Shown: piece after piece, positions 8,054 to 14,824 of the stretch | How positions within the stretch are numbered: the stretch's first letter is position 1 | Layout of the letters: the number at the start of each line of letters is the position of its first letter | NCBI GenBank assembly: GCA_937952085.1 | Contig: CALFYQ010000182.1 | Location: forward strand, 1-21,405 | Source of the DNA: an uncultured Paracoccaceae bacterium | GTDB lineage: Bacteria > Pseudomonadota > Alphaproteobacteria > Rhodobacterales > Rhodobacteraceae | DNA: 21,405 bases | Direction: 5' to 3' | Notes under the pieces: model-generated | Told to the model about the DNA's origin: nothing | Databases searched by the model: none | What the model saw: the letters and a program-made list of their open reading frames with translations, nothing else | Made by a program: the position numbers and the translations under genes

Positions 8054-8494
8054 TCAATCGGCCTTCGCCCAGCGCGCCGCCGCCGCGTCGTCGACCTCCC
8101 GCGCGTCGACCCAGCGGGCGCCTTCCGGCGTCTCCTCCTTCTTCCAGAAGGGGGCCCTGGTCTTGAGATAGTCCATCAGGAACTCGGCCGCCTCGAAGGC
8201 GGCGGCGCGGTGGGCGCTGGCGGTGGCGACCATCATGATCCGCGCGCCGGGCGCCAGCCGCCCGACCCGGTGGATGATGGTGAGGCCGGTCAGCGGCCAG
8301 CGGCGGCGGGCCTCGACGGCGATCTCCTCGAGCGCGGCCTCGGTCATGCCGGGATAGTGTTCGAGCGTCATCGCCGCCACATCGCCGCCCCGGACGACGC
8401 CGGTGAAGGTGACGACGGCGCCGGCCCCGCTCGCCTCGAGCCGGGCGGCCTCCGCGGCGAGGTCGAAATCGGCTTCCTGGACGCGGACCCTCAT
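8054..8494 (-). CDS. moaE: Molybdopterin synthase catalytic subunit MoaE
   Basis: This 146-residue large subunit of molybdopterin synthase converts cyclic pyranopterin monophosphate to molybdopterin, using sulfur from the MoaD thiocarboxylate. Family motifs are present: TGVVR (31-35), the AHR segment (94-96), and KTRAPFWKKE from K111, which carries the catalytic lysines. Its ATG (8494-8492) overlaps the moaD stop by four bases (ATGA), so translation is coupled. It is the last gene of the pgsA-moaD-moaE chain and converges on the SDR gene. Confidence 0.95.
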   Translation of the reverse strand: MRVRVQEADFDLAAEAARLEASGAGAVVTFTGVVRGGDVAAMTLEHYPGMTEAALEEIAVEARRRWPLTGLTIIHRVGRLAPGARIMMVATASAHRAAAFEAAEFLMDYLKTRAPFWKKEETPEGARWVDAREVDDAAAARWAKAD

Positions 8495-8733
8495 CCGCCC
8501 GTCATTGGCGGGAAGAAGGCGACCTCCGCCGCGCCGGCGAGCGGCGCGTCGAAATCGCGGATCTTCCGGTCCACCGCGACGCGCACCGAGGTCATGTCGG
8601 CGAAGGCGTGCTCATGGCGCGAGGAACGGGCGCGGAGCGCGTCCACCAGTTCGGAGACGGTGGCGGCCTCCGGCGCCTCCTCCTCGGCCTCGCCGATCCG
8701 CTCCCGGAGCCAGGCGAAATAGAGCACCTTCAT
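8491..8733 (-). CDS. moaD: Molybdopterin synthase sulfur carrier subunit MoaD
   Basis: This 80-residue ubiquitin-like beta-grasp protein begins MKVLYFAWLRERIG and ends in the required Gly-Gly (FFPPMTGG). The C-terminal glycine is adenylated by MoeB-type enzymes and converted to a thiocarboxylate, which donates sulfur to MoaE. The start at 8733 is fixed by the four-base overlap with the pgsA stop and by alignment to the family N-terminus; the frame is open much further upstream but is a shadow there. Its stop overlaps moaE by four bases. Confidence 0.95.
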   Translation of the reverse strand: MKVLYFAWLRERIGEAEEEAPEAATVSELVDALRARSSRHEHAFADMTSVRVAVDRKIRDFDAPLAGAAEVAFFPPMTGG

Positions 8734-9299
8734 GCGCGATCCTCCTCTGCGCGCATATAGGCGATCCCCTTCGCGAAGTAATCCCAGCCGGTGATCGCCG
8801 TCAGCGCCGCCGCGATCCAGAGCGCGACGATGCCGAAGATCTCCGTCACCCCGCCGAGCGAGGCCCAGCCGGCGAGGAGAAGCGCGCCGAAGGCGAACAT
8901 CTGCGACGTCGTCTTCCACTTCGCCAGCGTCGTGACATGGAGGACGGAGGCGCCCTTCAGATACTCGCGGAGGCCGGAAACCAGCGTCTCCCGCAGGAGG
9001 ATCACCGTCACCGGCAGGGTCACGAGCGCCGCAAGGTCGCTGATGCCGACCAGCACCGCGCCGGTGACGGCGATCATCGCCTTGTCGGCGATCGGGTCCA
9101 GCATCCGGCCGAAGGCGCTCACCTGGCCCCAGCGCCGGGCGAGCCAGCCGTCGAAGAAGTCGCTCACCCCGGCGATGGCGAAGATCAGGAAGGCGACGAG
9201 ATCCGCCACCGGCCGGGCGAGGGCCAGGAAGCAGCATGCGACCATCGGCGCCGCGACGACGCGGCCGATGGTCAGCACATTGGGGATCGTGAGCCGCAT
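8730..9299 (-). CDS. pgsA: CDP-diacylglycerol-glycerol-3-phosphate 3-phosphatidyltransferase
   Basis: This 189-residue integral membrane enzyme makes phosphatidylglycerol phosphate, the first committed step to phosphatidylglycerol. The CDP-alcohol phosphatidyltransferase motif is complete: D50, G51, A54, R55, G64, D68 and D72 (DGWLAR...GRMLDPIAD). Several hydrophobic helices follow. The start at 9299 is chosen because MRLTIPNVLTIGR matches the usual family N-terminus. In-frame ATGs at 9311 and 9335 would add 4 or 12 residues, and ribosome-binding evidence does not clearly separate them. It overlaps moaD by four bases. From memory, Rhodobacterales often carry uvrC upstream of this trio; here the next gene upstream is a sugar-type SDR. 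Confidence 0.93.
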   Translation of the reverse strand: MRLTIPNVLTIGRVVAAPMVACCFLALARPVADLVAFLIFAIAGVSDFFDGWLARRWGQVSAFGRMLDPIADKAMIAVTGAVLVGISDLAALVTLPVTVILLRETLVSGLREYLKGASVLHVTTLAKWKTTSQMFAFGALLLAGWASLGGVTEIFGIVALWIAAALTAITGWDYFAKGIAYMRAEEDRA

Positions 9300-9371
9300 G
9301 GGCGTCCACATTCTCCACGCCGCCGGCCGGCTCAAGGCGAGGCGGCGTGGGCTTTGGTCGCGGGCAGCGGC

Positions 9372-10112
9372 TCAGTAGGTGGCGCGGCCGCCGGAAATGT
9401 CGAAGACCCCGCCGGTGGTGAAGCTGTTCTCCGCCGAGGCGAGCCAGGAGACGAGGTTGGCGATCTCCTCCACCAGCACGAAGCGGCCCCGCGGGATCTT
9501 CGAGAGCATGAAGTCGATGTGCTGCTGCGTCATCTGGTCGAAGATCGCGGTGCGGGCGGCGGCCGGGGTGATGCAGTTGACCGCGATGTCATGCCCGGCG
9601 AGCTCCTTGCCGAGCGACTTCGTCAGCGCGATCACGCCGGCCTTGGAGGCGGAATAGGCGGAGGCGTTGGGGTTGCCCTCCTTGCCCGCGATCGAGGCGA
9701 CGTTGACGATGCGGCCATAACCGGCCGCGACCATCGTCGGCACGATCGCCTTGCAGCAATGGAAGACGCCGTCGAGGTTGATCGCCATCACCCGGCGCCA
9801 TTCCTCGACCGGGTACTCGGCGAGCGTGGTGTTCATGCCCGCGATGCCGGCGTTGCAGACGAGGATGTCGACGCCGCCCATCTCCGCCACGGTGCGGGCG
9901 GCGGCGGACTGCACGTCCTCCCATTTCGTCAGGTCGGGGCCGACGAAGCTCGCGCCGGTCTCGGCGCACATCGCCTCGGCCTTCGAGCGATCCATGTCCC
10001 AGATCGTGACGGTGGCGCCGGATTCGAGGAACCGCTCCGCCACGGCGCGGCCGATGCCCTGCGCGCCGCCGGTGACGACGGCTTTCTTCCCCTTGAGATC
10101 GTAGGCGTTCAT
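9372..10112 (-). CDS. SDR family oxidoreductase (FabG-like sugar dehydrogenase)
   Basis: This 246-residue classical SDR has TGGAQGIG (14-21), CNAG (86-89), S140 and the YSASK box (Y153, K157). D39 near the end of the second strand (IWDMDRS) suggests NAD+ over NADP+ (inference). The ATG at 10112 overlaps the stop of the upstream SDR by four bases; ATG 10121 is a possible alternative. Members of this branch act as sugar or sugar-acid dehydrogenases or are named 3-oxoacyl-ACP reductases by default. Because it is coupled to a ketodeoxyfuconate-dehydrogenase-like SDR and lies opposite two sugar-acid dehydratase-type genes, I read it as a sugar or sugar-acid dehydrogenase; the exact substrate is not visible. 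Confidence 0.88.
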   Translation of the reverse strand: MNAYDLKGKKAVVTGGAQGIGRAVAERFLESGATVTIWDMDRSKAEAMCAETGASFVGPDLTKWEDVQSAAARTVAEMGGVDILVCNAGIAGMNTTLAEYPVEEWRRVMAINLDGVFHCCKAIVPTMVAAGYGRIVNVASIAGKEGNPNASAYSASKAGVIALTKSLGKELAGHDIAVNCITPAAARTAIFDQMTQQHIDFMLSKIPRGRFVLVEEIANLVSWLASAENSFTTGGVFDISGGRATY

Positions 10113-10831
10113 ATCGTCCATCCCCCATCGATGACGTGGCTCTGTCCGGTGACGAAGGCGCTCTCGTCGGAAGCGAGATAGACCGCGAGCTTGGCGATCT
10201 CCTCCGGTCCGGCGAGGCGCCCCATCGGCTGTCGCGCCACGAATTCGCTGTAGGCCTTCTCGTAGTCCCCGGTGGCGCGAAGCCGTTCCTGCAGCGAAGG
10301 CGTGTCCACAGTGCCCGGGCAGATGACGTTGATGCGAATTCCCTTGGTGACGAAATCCTTCGCCGTGGCGCGCGAGAGACCCTCGATCGCGGCCTTGGTG
10401 GCGCTGTAGATCGCCCGGTTCGGCGGCCCGACATGGACGCCCGCGGCGGAGCCGATGTTGACGATGGAGCCGCCGCCCCGCTCGATCATGCCGGGAATCG
10501 CCGCCTTCATCACACGGAACTGCGAGCGGACGTTGAGATCGAACGCGAAGGACCATTCCTCTTCGGTCGCGTCGAGGATGGTGCCGGCATGGACGAAGCC
10601 GGCCGCGTTCAGGATCACGTCCGGTTTCGCGCGCTCCACCGCGGCCTGGATCGCGTCGGCGTCGAGCGCGTTCAGCGCGAAGGTCTCGCCGCCCTTGAAG
10701 TCGGCGAGAAGGTCGGTCTTGAGGTCGGTCGCGAAGACCGTCGCGCCCTCGGCGGCGAAGGCTTCGGCGCAGGCGCGGCCGATCCCCTGTCCCGCCGCCG
10801 TGACCAGCGCGCGTTTCCCTTGCAGCCGCAT
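10109..10831 (-). CDS. SDR family oxidoreductase, 2-keto-3-deoxy-L-fuconate dehydrogenase-like
   Basis: This 240-residue SDR has TAAGQGIG (11-18), D36 for NAD+ selectivity (ATDLKTD), NAAG (75-78), S128, Y142 and K146 (YSATK). The sequence MRLQGKRALVTAAGQGIGRA, FALNALDADAI and C-terminal VIDGGWTI resemble the 2-keto-3-deoxy-L-fuconate dehydrogenase/BDH2 group, which oxidises C4 of a 2-keto-3-deoxy sugar acid. That assignment is from recollection of the family. GGAGG sits eight bases before the ATG at 10831. The gene heads a two-gene minus-strand operon and is divergent from the mandelate-racemase-family gene, whose product could supply a 2-keto-3-deoxy acid. No FAH-type diketo hydrolase or dedicated aldolase is in the module. 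Confidence 0.85.
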   Translation of the reverse strand: MRLQGKRALVTAAGQGIGRACAEAFAAEGATVFATDLKTDLLADFKGGETFALNALDADAIQAAVERAKPDVILNAAGFVHAGTILDATEEEWSFAFDLNVRSQFRVMKAAIPGMIERGGGSIVNIGSAAGVHVGPPNRAIYSATKAAIEGLSRATAKDFVTKGIRINVICPGTVDTPSLQERLRATGDYEKAYSEFVARQPMGRLAGPEEIAKLAVYLASDESAFVTGQSHVIDGGWTI

Positions 10832-10993
10832 CGGCGTCCCTCCGGTTCTGGTTCGGGCCTCCATAGCGGCGCGGCGCGGGGGCGGAAAGGGGCGGGCGTG
10901 ACCCGTGGTCTGATTTCGCCGCCGCCCCGCCCGGCGGGCGCCCTTGCGGAAACGCCGCGCCGGGTGTGTTGTCGGCGCGGGAGGCCCGCAAGA
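10832..10993. promoter_or_regulatory. Divergent promoter region of the sugar-acid module
   Basis: This 162-bp region separates the divergently transcribed SDR pair and the mandelate-racemase-family gene and should hold both promoters. I see no good -35/-10 pair. A small palindrome, GACC-CGT-GGTC, at 10900-10910 has the size and spacing of a GntR/FadR-type operator but is not supported by a second copy. The operator found around the GntR gene (GTCATATGATG) is absent here. GGGAGG at 10979-10984 is the ribosome-binding site for the plus-strand gene. Confidence 0.45.
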
Positions 10994-12187
10994 ATGAAAA
11001 TCAGGGCGATCGAAACGCTGCGGCTCGGGGAGTTTCCGAACCTTCTCTGGGCCACCGTCGAGGACTACGAGGGCGTGCGCGGCGTGGGCGAGAGCTTCTT
11101 CGGCGCGGATGCGACGGAGACCTATCTTCACGAGGTCGCCGCCCCGCTCCTGATCGGGCGGGACCCGCGGGACATCGAGGCGATCCGTCGCCGCCTCGCG
11201 CCCTATGTCGGCTACAACGGCGCCGGGGCGGAGGTGCGCGGCGCCTCGGCCATCGACATGGCGCTCTGGGACCTTCGCGGAAAACGGCTCGGCGAGCCGG
11301 TCTGGCGGCTTCTCGGCGGCCGCTGCCGGGAGCGGATCCGCACCTACAACACCTGCGCGGGCTATCGCTATGTCCGCGGCTCGGTCGGCCAGAGCACGAC
11401 GAACTGGGGGCTCGGCGCCGCCGACGGGCCCTATGAGGATCTCGAAGGGTTCCTCTCCGACGCCGGCAAGATCGCCGAGAGCCTCCTTTCGGAGGGGATC
11501 ACCGGCATGAAGATCTGGCCCTTCGACTTCGCCGCCGAGGCGAGCCACGGGGCCGCGATCACGCCCGCCGAACTCGCCGCCGCCGTCGAGCCCTTCGCCA
11601 AGATCCGGAAGGCCGTCGGCCCCGAGATGCAGATCATGGCGGAGATGCATCTCCTCTGGCAGCCGCACGCCATCGCCGAGATCGCCCGCGCGCTCGAGCC
11701 CTACGACATCTACTGGATCGAGGACCCGATGCCGGCGACGGCGCCGGCCTCCTGGGCCGATCTCCGCCGCAAGGTCCGCCCGAAGATCGCCGGCTCGGAG
11801 ACGATGGCGACGCGCGCCGCCTTCCGCTCCTTCATGGAGGCGGGCGCGCTCGACGTGGTGATCTTCGATCTCGGCTGGTGCGGCGGGCTGACCGAGGCGA
11901 AGGCGATCGCCTCGATGGCCGAGGCCTTCCACCTCCCCATCGCGCCGCATGATTGCACCGGGCCGCTGGCCTGGGCGGCCTGCGTGAACCTCGCCCTCAA
12001 CGCCCCGAACGCCCTCGTGCAGGAAAGCGTGCGGGCCTTCCATTCCGGCTGGTACCGCGAGATCGCGACCAACCTGCCGGTGGTGGAGGAGGGGCACATC
12101 CATCTTCCCGAAGGCGTCGGAATGGTGACGGAGCTGAAGCCGGACGTCTTCACCCGCCCCGACGCCGCCCTCCGACGCAGCGAGTGA
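10994..12187 (+). CDS. Mandelate racemase/muconate lactonizing enzyme family protein
   Basis: This 397-residue enolase-superfamily enzyme has an N-terminal capping domain and a (beta/alpha)7-beta barrel. Metal ligands fit E217 (MAEMH), E243 (WIEDP) and E269 (GSET); their 26-residue spacings equal those of mandelate racemase. The general-base dyad D292-H319 (FDLGWCGG and APHDCTGP) also has the 27-residue spacing of D270-H297 there, which places the protein in the MR subgroup. The barrel-strand-2 Lys is K173 in MKIWPFD, but the second Lys of the usual K-x-K is Trp175. Members abstract a proton alpha to a carboxylate and act as acid-sugar dehydratases, racemases or lactone cycloisomerases. It does not look like the Agrobacterium galactarolactone cycloisomerase. 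The ATG at 10994 has GGGAGG upstream. The UxaA-family gene follows after seven bases. Confidence 0.88.
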   Translation: MKIRAIETLRLGEFPNLLWATVEDYEGVRGVGESFFGADATETYLHEVAAPLLIGRDPRDIEAIRRRLAPYVGYNGAGAEVRGASAIDMALWDLRGKRLGEPVWRLLGGRCRERIRTYNTCAGYRYVRGSVGQSTTNWGLGAADGPYEDLEGFLSDAGKIAESLLSEGITGMKIWPFDFAAEASHGAAITPAELAAAVEPFAKIRKAVGPEMQIMAEMHLLWQPHAIAEIARALEPYDIYWIEDPMPATAPASWADLRRKVRPKIAGSETMATRAAFRSFMEAGALDVVIFDLGWCGGLTEAKAIASMAEAFHLPIAPHDCTGPLAWAACVNLALNAPNALVQESVRAFHSGWYREIATNLPVVEEGHIHLPEGVGMVTELKPDVFTRPDAALRRSE

Positions 12188-12194
12188 GCCAGAG

Positions 12195-13709
12195 ATGCCC
12201 GATCCAAACGCGACCTTCGTCCGCCTCGACGCCGCAGACAACGTCGTCACCGCGATCCGCCCGCTCGAGGTCGGCGCGGCGGTCGAGGGCGCGAAGACCC
12301 TCGCCCTCATCCCCCGTGGCCACAAGGTCGCTACGGCGTCGATCCCGAAGGGCGGCGTCATCCGCAAGTATTCCCAGGTGATCGGCTACGCGGCGGAGGA
12401 CATTCCGGCCGGCGCCCATGTCCACACCCACAATGTCGAGTTCCGCGCCACCGACGTCGAATACGAGTTCTCGACCGACCTTCGCCCCGCGCCGAACGCG
12501 ACGAAATCCGACACGTTCATGGGCTACCGGCGGAAGAACGGGAAGGTCGGCACGCGGAACTTCATCTCGATCATCACTTCGGTGAACTGTTCGGCCACCG
12601 CCGCGCGGAAGATCGCCTCCGCCTTCGGCGATGAGGAGATGGCGGCCTTCCCGAATGTCGACGGCGTCGCCGCCTTCGTCCATGGCACGGGTTGCGGCAT
12701 GGCCGGCTCCGGCGAGGGGTTCGAGGCGCTCCAGCGCGTCATGTGGGGCTATGCCCGCCACCCGAACTGCGCCGGCGTGCTGATGGTCGGCCTCGGCTGC
12801 GAGATGAACCAGATCGACTGGCTGCTCGAAGCCTATGGCATCGAGAAGAGCCCGCTCTTCCAGACCATGAACATCCAGGACGTGGCGGGCCTCCGCCGCA
12901 CCGTGGATCTCGGCGTTGAGAAGGTCCGCGCCATGCTGCCGATGGCGAACGAGGCGCGGCGGGAGCCCTGCCCGGCCTCCGACCTCATGGTCGCGCTCCA
13001 GTGCGGCGGCTCGGACGCCTGGTCCGGCGTCACCGCCAACCCGGCGCTCGGCTACGCATGCGACCTTCTCGTCGCGCAGGGCGGCACCGGGGTGCTGGCC
13101 GAGACGCCGGAGATCTACGGCGCCGAGCACCTCCTCACCCGCCGCGCGGTGGACCGGAAGGTGGGCGACAAGCTCGTCGGCCTGATCCGCTGGTGGGAGG
13201 ACTACACCGCCCGCAACAAGGGCTCGATGGACAACAACCCCTCGCCCGGCAACAAGAAGGGCGGCCTCACGACCATCCTCGAAAAGTCCCTCGGCGCGGC
13301 GGCGAAGGGCGGCACGACGCCGCTGACCGGCGTATACAAATACGCCGAGCCGGTGACGGCGAAGGGCTTCACCTTCATGGACAGCCCGGGCTACGATCCC
13401 GCTTCGGTGACGGGGCAGATCGCCTCGGGCTCCAACCTCGTCTGCTTCACCACGGGCCGCGGCTCCGCCTTCGGCGCGAAGCCCTCCCCCTCGATCAAGA
13501 TCGCCACGAATTCCGAGATGTACGGGCGCATGACCGAGGACATGGACGTGAACGCCGGCCGCATCCTCGAAGGCGCGACGGTGGAGGAGGTCGGGCGGGA
13601 GATCTACGAGATGTTCCTCCGCGTCGCCTCCGGCGAAAAGACGAAGTCCGAGGCGCAGGGGCTCGGCGATTATGAGTTCGTGCCCTGGCAGATCGGCGCG
13701 GTGATGTGA
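12195..13709 (+). CDS. UxaA/GarD family dehydratase (altronate/galactarate type)
   Basis: This 504-residue protein joins an N-terminal SAF domain (about 1-95; RGHKVATASIPKG, PAGAHVHTHN) to the large UxaA C-terminal domain. E. coli UxaA (495) and GarD (523) are of similar length. Conserved cysteines, candidate metal ligands, lie at C132 (SVNCSA), C167 (GTGCGM), C202 (GLGCEMNQ) and C270 (LQCGGSD). PSPGNKKGGL and TTGRGS are further family motifs. By eye it is nearer to GarD than to UxaA in stretches such as ITSVNC, CPASDLMV, SGVTANPALGYA, and its tail VASGEKTKSE. GarD turns galactarate into 5-keto-4-deoxyglucarate, the substrate of the kdgD product in this window. The substrate here is inferred, not shown. 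It forms an operon with the mandelate-racemase-family gene. Confidence 0.9.
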   Translation: MPDPNATFVRLDAADNVVTAIRPLEVGAAVEGAKTLALIPRGHKVATASIPKGGVIRKYSQVIGYAAEDIPAGAHVHTHNVEFRATDVEYEFSTDLRPAPNATKSDTFMGYRRKNGKVGTRNFISIITSVNCSATAARKIASAFGDEEMAAFPNVDGVAAFVHGTGCGMAGSGEGFEALQRVMWGYARHPNCAGVLMVGLGCEMNQIDWLLEAYGIEKSPLFQTMNIQDVAGLRRTVDLGVEKVRAMLPMANEARREPCPASDLMVALQCGGSDAWSGVTANPALGYACDLLVAQGGTGVLAETPEIYGAEHLLTRRAVDRKVGDKLVGLIRWWEDYTARNKGSMDNNPSPGNKKGGLTTILEKSLGAAAKGGTTPLTGVYKYAEPVTAKGFTFMDSPGYDPASVTGQIASGSNLVCFTTGRGSAFGAKPSPSIKIATNSEMYGRMTEDMDVNAGRILEGATVEEVGREIYEMFLRVASGEKTKSEAQGLGDYEFVPWQIGAVM

Positions 13710-13993
13710 TGCGGCCCCTCGCCCTCGCTGGCGCCGCGAGGCGCGCCTCCACGCCCGAAAGGGCGCTCCGCAGAGCCGAGGGCGCGCATGGCGCGGAGCG
13801 GGCCGAGTCCGGCGCCGCGTGAGCCACGACGTCCAGCCGAAGCGCAGCCGCCGGACCCGGCGCGGGGACGCATCCGTAGCGGCGCGCCGGGCCGCCGCGC
13901 GCCCGCGGGCCGGAAGGACGGGGCTCGAACCCGGCATCGGGGCGAAGCGCGTCGCCAGTGCCGTGGTGCGGCTCCGCCCGGCCCAGCGGCGGA
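13710..13993. other. Intergenic region rich in inverted repeats, no confident gene
   Basis: This 284-bp gap has no convincing gene. It holds several hairpins: CGCCC-GAAA-GGGCG at 13752-13765, a GNRA-type tetraloop stem about 40 bases after the uxaA-like stop that may end that transcript; CGCTCCGC at 13764-13771 paired with GCGGAGCG at 13793-13800; and GGGCCGG at 13907-13913 paired with CCGGCCC at 13978-13984, enclosing a tRNA-like T-arm on the minus strand. There is no T-run for an intrinsic terminator. The repeat density suggests a dispersed intergenic element, but only one copy is visible. Confidence 0.5.
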
Positions 13994-14317
13994 TCAAGCG
14001 CGGAACACCTCCGCCACCTCATACATCACCGGCTCGAAGCTCCGACAAAGCTCCGCGAGGCGGCGGTTGCGGCGGCGCATCTCGGCGCTTCGCAACATGG
14101 CCTGAAAATCCTCGCGCCGCGCCCATTGGGAATAGTTGGCGACGCGGGTCCGCGCGTCATTCACGTGGAGCGCCCCGGCGATGAAGCCGGGCTGCTGGCT
14201 GATATGCTCCGCCACGGTGGCGCGCAGTTCGTCCAGCAGGTCGTCGCAGAGGCCCGGATTGGTCTCGAACGTTGTGATGACGGTCTGCACCGTCTTGTCG
14301 GCGGTGATGTCGAACAT
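13994..14317 (-). CDS. Antibiotic biosynthesis monooxygenase (ABM) domain protein
   Basis: This 107-residue single-domain protein has the dimeric ferredoxin-like ABM fold: a first strand (VQTVITTFETNPG), then LLDELRATVAEHISQQPGFIAGALHVNDARTRVANYSQW with the typical QQPGF and NYSQW segments, then REDFQAML. The family includes YgiN-like quinol monooxygenases, heme-degrading enzymes and many proteins of unknown role. The length is typical. It lies between the two sugar-acid modules on the minus strand, downstream of the small membrane protein and gli, and could be the end of that transcript. No role in uronate use is known. Confidence 0.82.
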   Translation of the reverse strand: MFDITADKTVQTVITTFETNPGLCDDLLDELRATVAEHISQQPGFIAGALHVNDARTRVANYSQWARREDFQAMLRSAEMRRRNRRLAELCRSFEPVMYEVAEVFRA

Positions 14318-14392
14318 GTGAGTCTATCTCCCCGGCCGCGTCGTTGCGCAGCCGGAAAGATAGCGCGTCAGGGCCGTGCGGCGAAGCTGGCG

Positions 14393-14683
14393 TCAGGCCG
14401 CCGACGCGCGCCGCCCGATCCGGCCCGCAAAGACGAAGATCGCGAGCGCGGCGGCGACGGCCAGCCCGAGCAGGCCCACGCCCTGGGCGTTGTCGTGATT
14501 CGCGGCGAAATCGACCAGCCCGGCGAGGCCGCCGCCGATGCAGCCGGTGATGGCGACGCAGGCGAGCTGGGCCGAAAGCTCGCCCATGTCGCTCTCGTCG
14601 CCCCGGTCGGGGAAGTAGAGGCGCATGGCGAGGAACATGGCCGCCGCGACGGCCAGGAGGATCACGCCGACGATGGCGCTCAT
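14393..14683 (-). CDS. Small membrane protein of unknown function
   Basis: I do not recognise this 96-residue protein. It has a hydrophobic N-terminal helix (about 2-22, AIVGVILLAVAAAMFLAMRL), an acidic link (FPDRGDESDMGE), a second hydrophobic stretch containing ITGCIGGGLAGL, a short polar segment (NHDNAQ), and a last helix (about 69-89) followed by a basic tail. That gives two or three membrane segments. The ATG at 14683 is preferred because the open frame upstream reads as low-complexity Arg-rich shadow. No good ribosome-binding site is visible. It sits between gli and the ABM gene on the same strand. Confidence 0.6.
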   Translation of the reverse strand: MSAIVGVILLAVAAAMFLAMRLYFPDRGDESDMGELSAQLACVAITGCIGGGLAGLVDFAANHDNAQGVGLLGLAVAAALAIFVFAGRIGRRASAA

Positions 14684-14740
14684 GATGGAGGAACTCCGAA
14701 GCGCCCTCCGGCCGCGCCGAAGCCCGATCGCTGCGGCGAC

Positions 14741-14794
14741 CCGGGGGCTTCCGCCAGAGATGCGCCTTCCGCCCCGGGGCCGTGAAGCCCCCGG
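14741..14794 (-). terminator. Long inverted repeat downstream of gli
   Basis: CCGGGGGCTTC at 14741-14751 pairs perfectly over 11 bases with GAAGCCCCCGG at 14784-14794. The 32-base loop contains a GCCCCGGGGC palindrome. It lies 31-84 bases beyond the gli stop on the minus strand. No T-run follows, so it may be a factor-dependent terminator aid or an mRNA 3'-end stabiliser. Confidence 0.4.
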
Positions 14795-14824
14795 CCGAGT
14801 CAAATTATCTGAATCGACGAGCCC

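Noticed and set aside
8403..10181. 592-codon plus-strand open frame across moaDE, pgsA and an SDR
   Set aside because: Shadow frame over four well-supported minus-strand genes joined by ATGA overlaps.
10994..12187. Canonical galactarolactone cycloisomerase (Gci)
   Set aside because: The N-terminus and the KIWPFD strand do not resemble Atu3139, which has a KIKIG-type motif and a different metal-site context.
13905..13984. Functional tRNA gene on the minus strand
   Set aside because: The T-arm is good, but the D-loop lacks GG, the anticodon loop has six bases and the T-stem has a mismatch, so it is kept only as a curiosity.
12150..13997. 615-codon minus-strand open frame opposite the UxaA-family gene
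   Set aside because: Composition is that of a reverse-strand shadow; the plus strand has conserved family motifs throughout.
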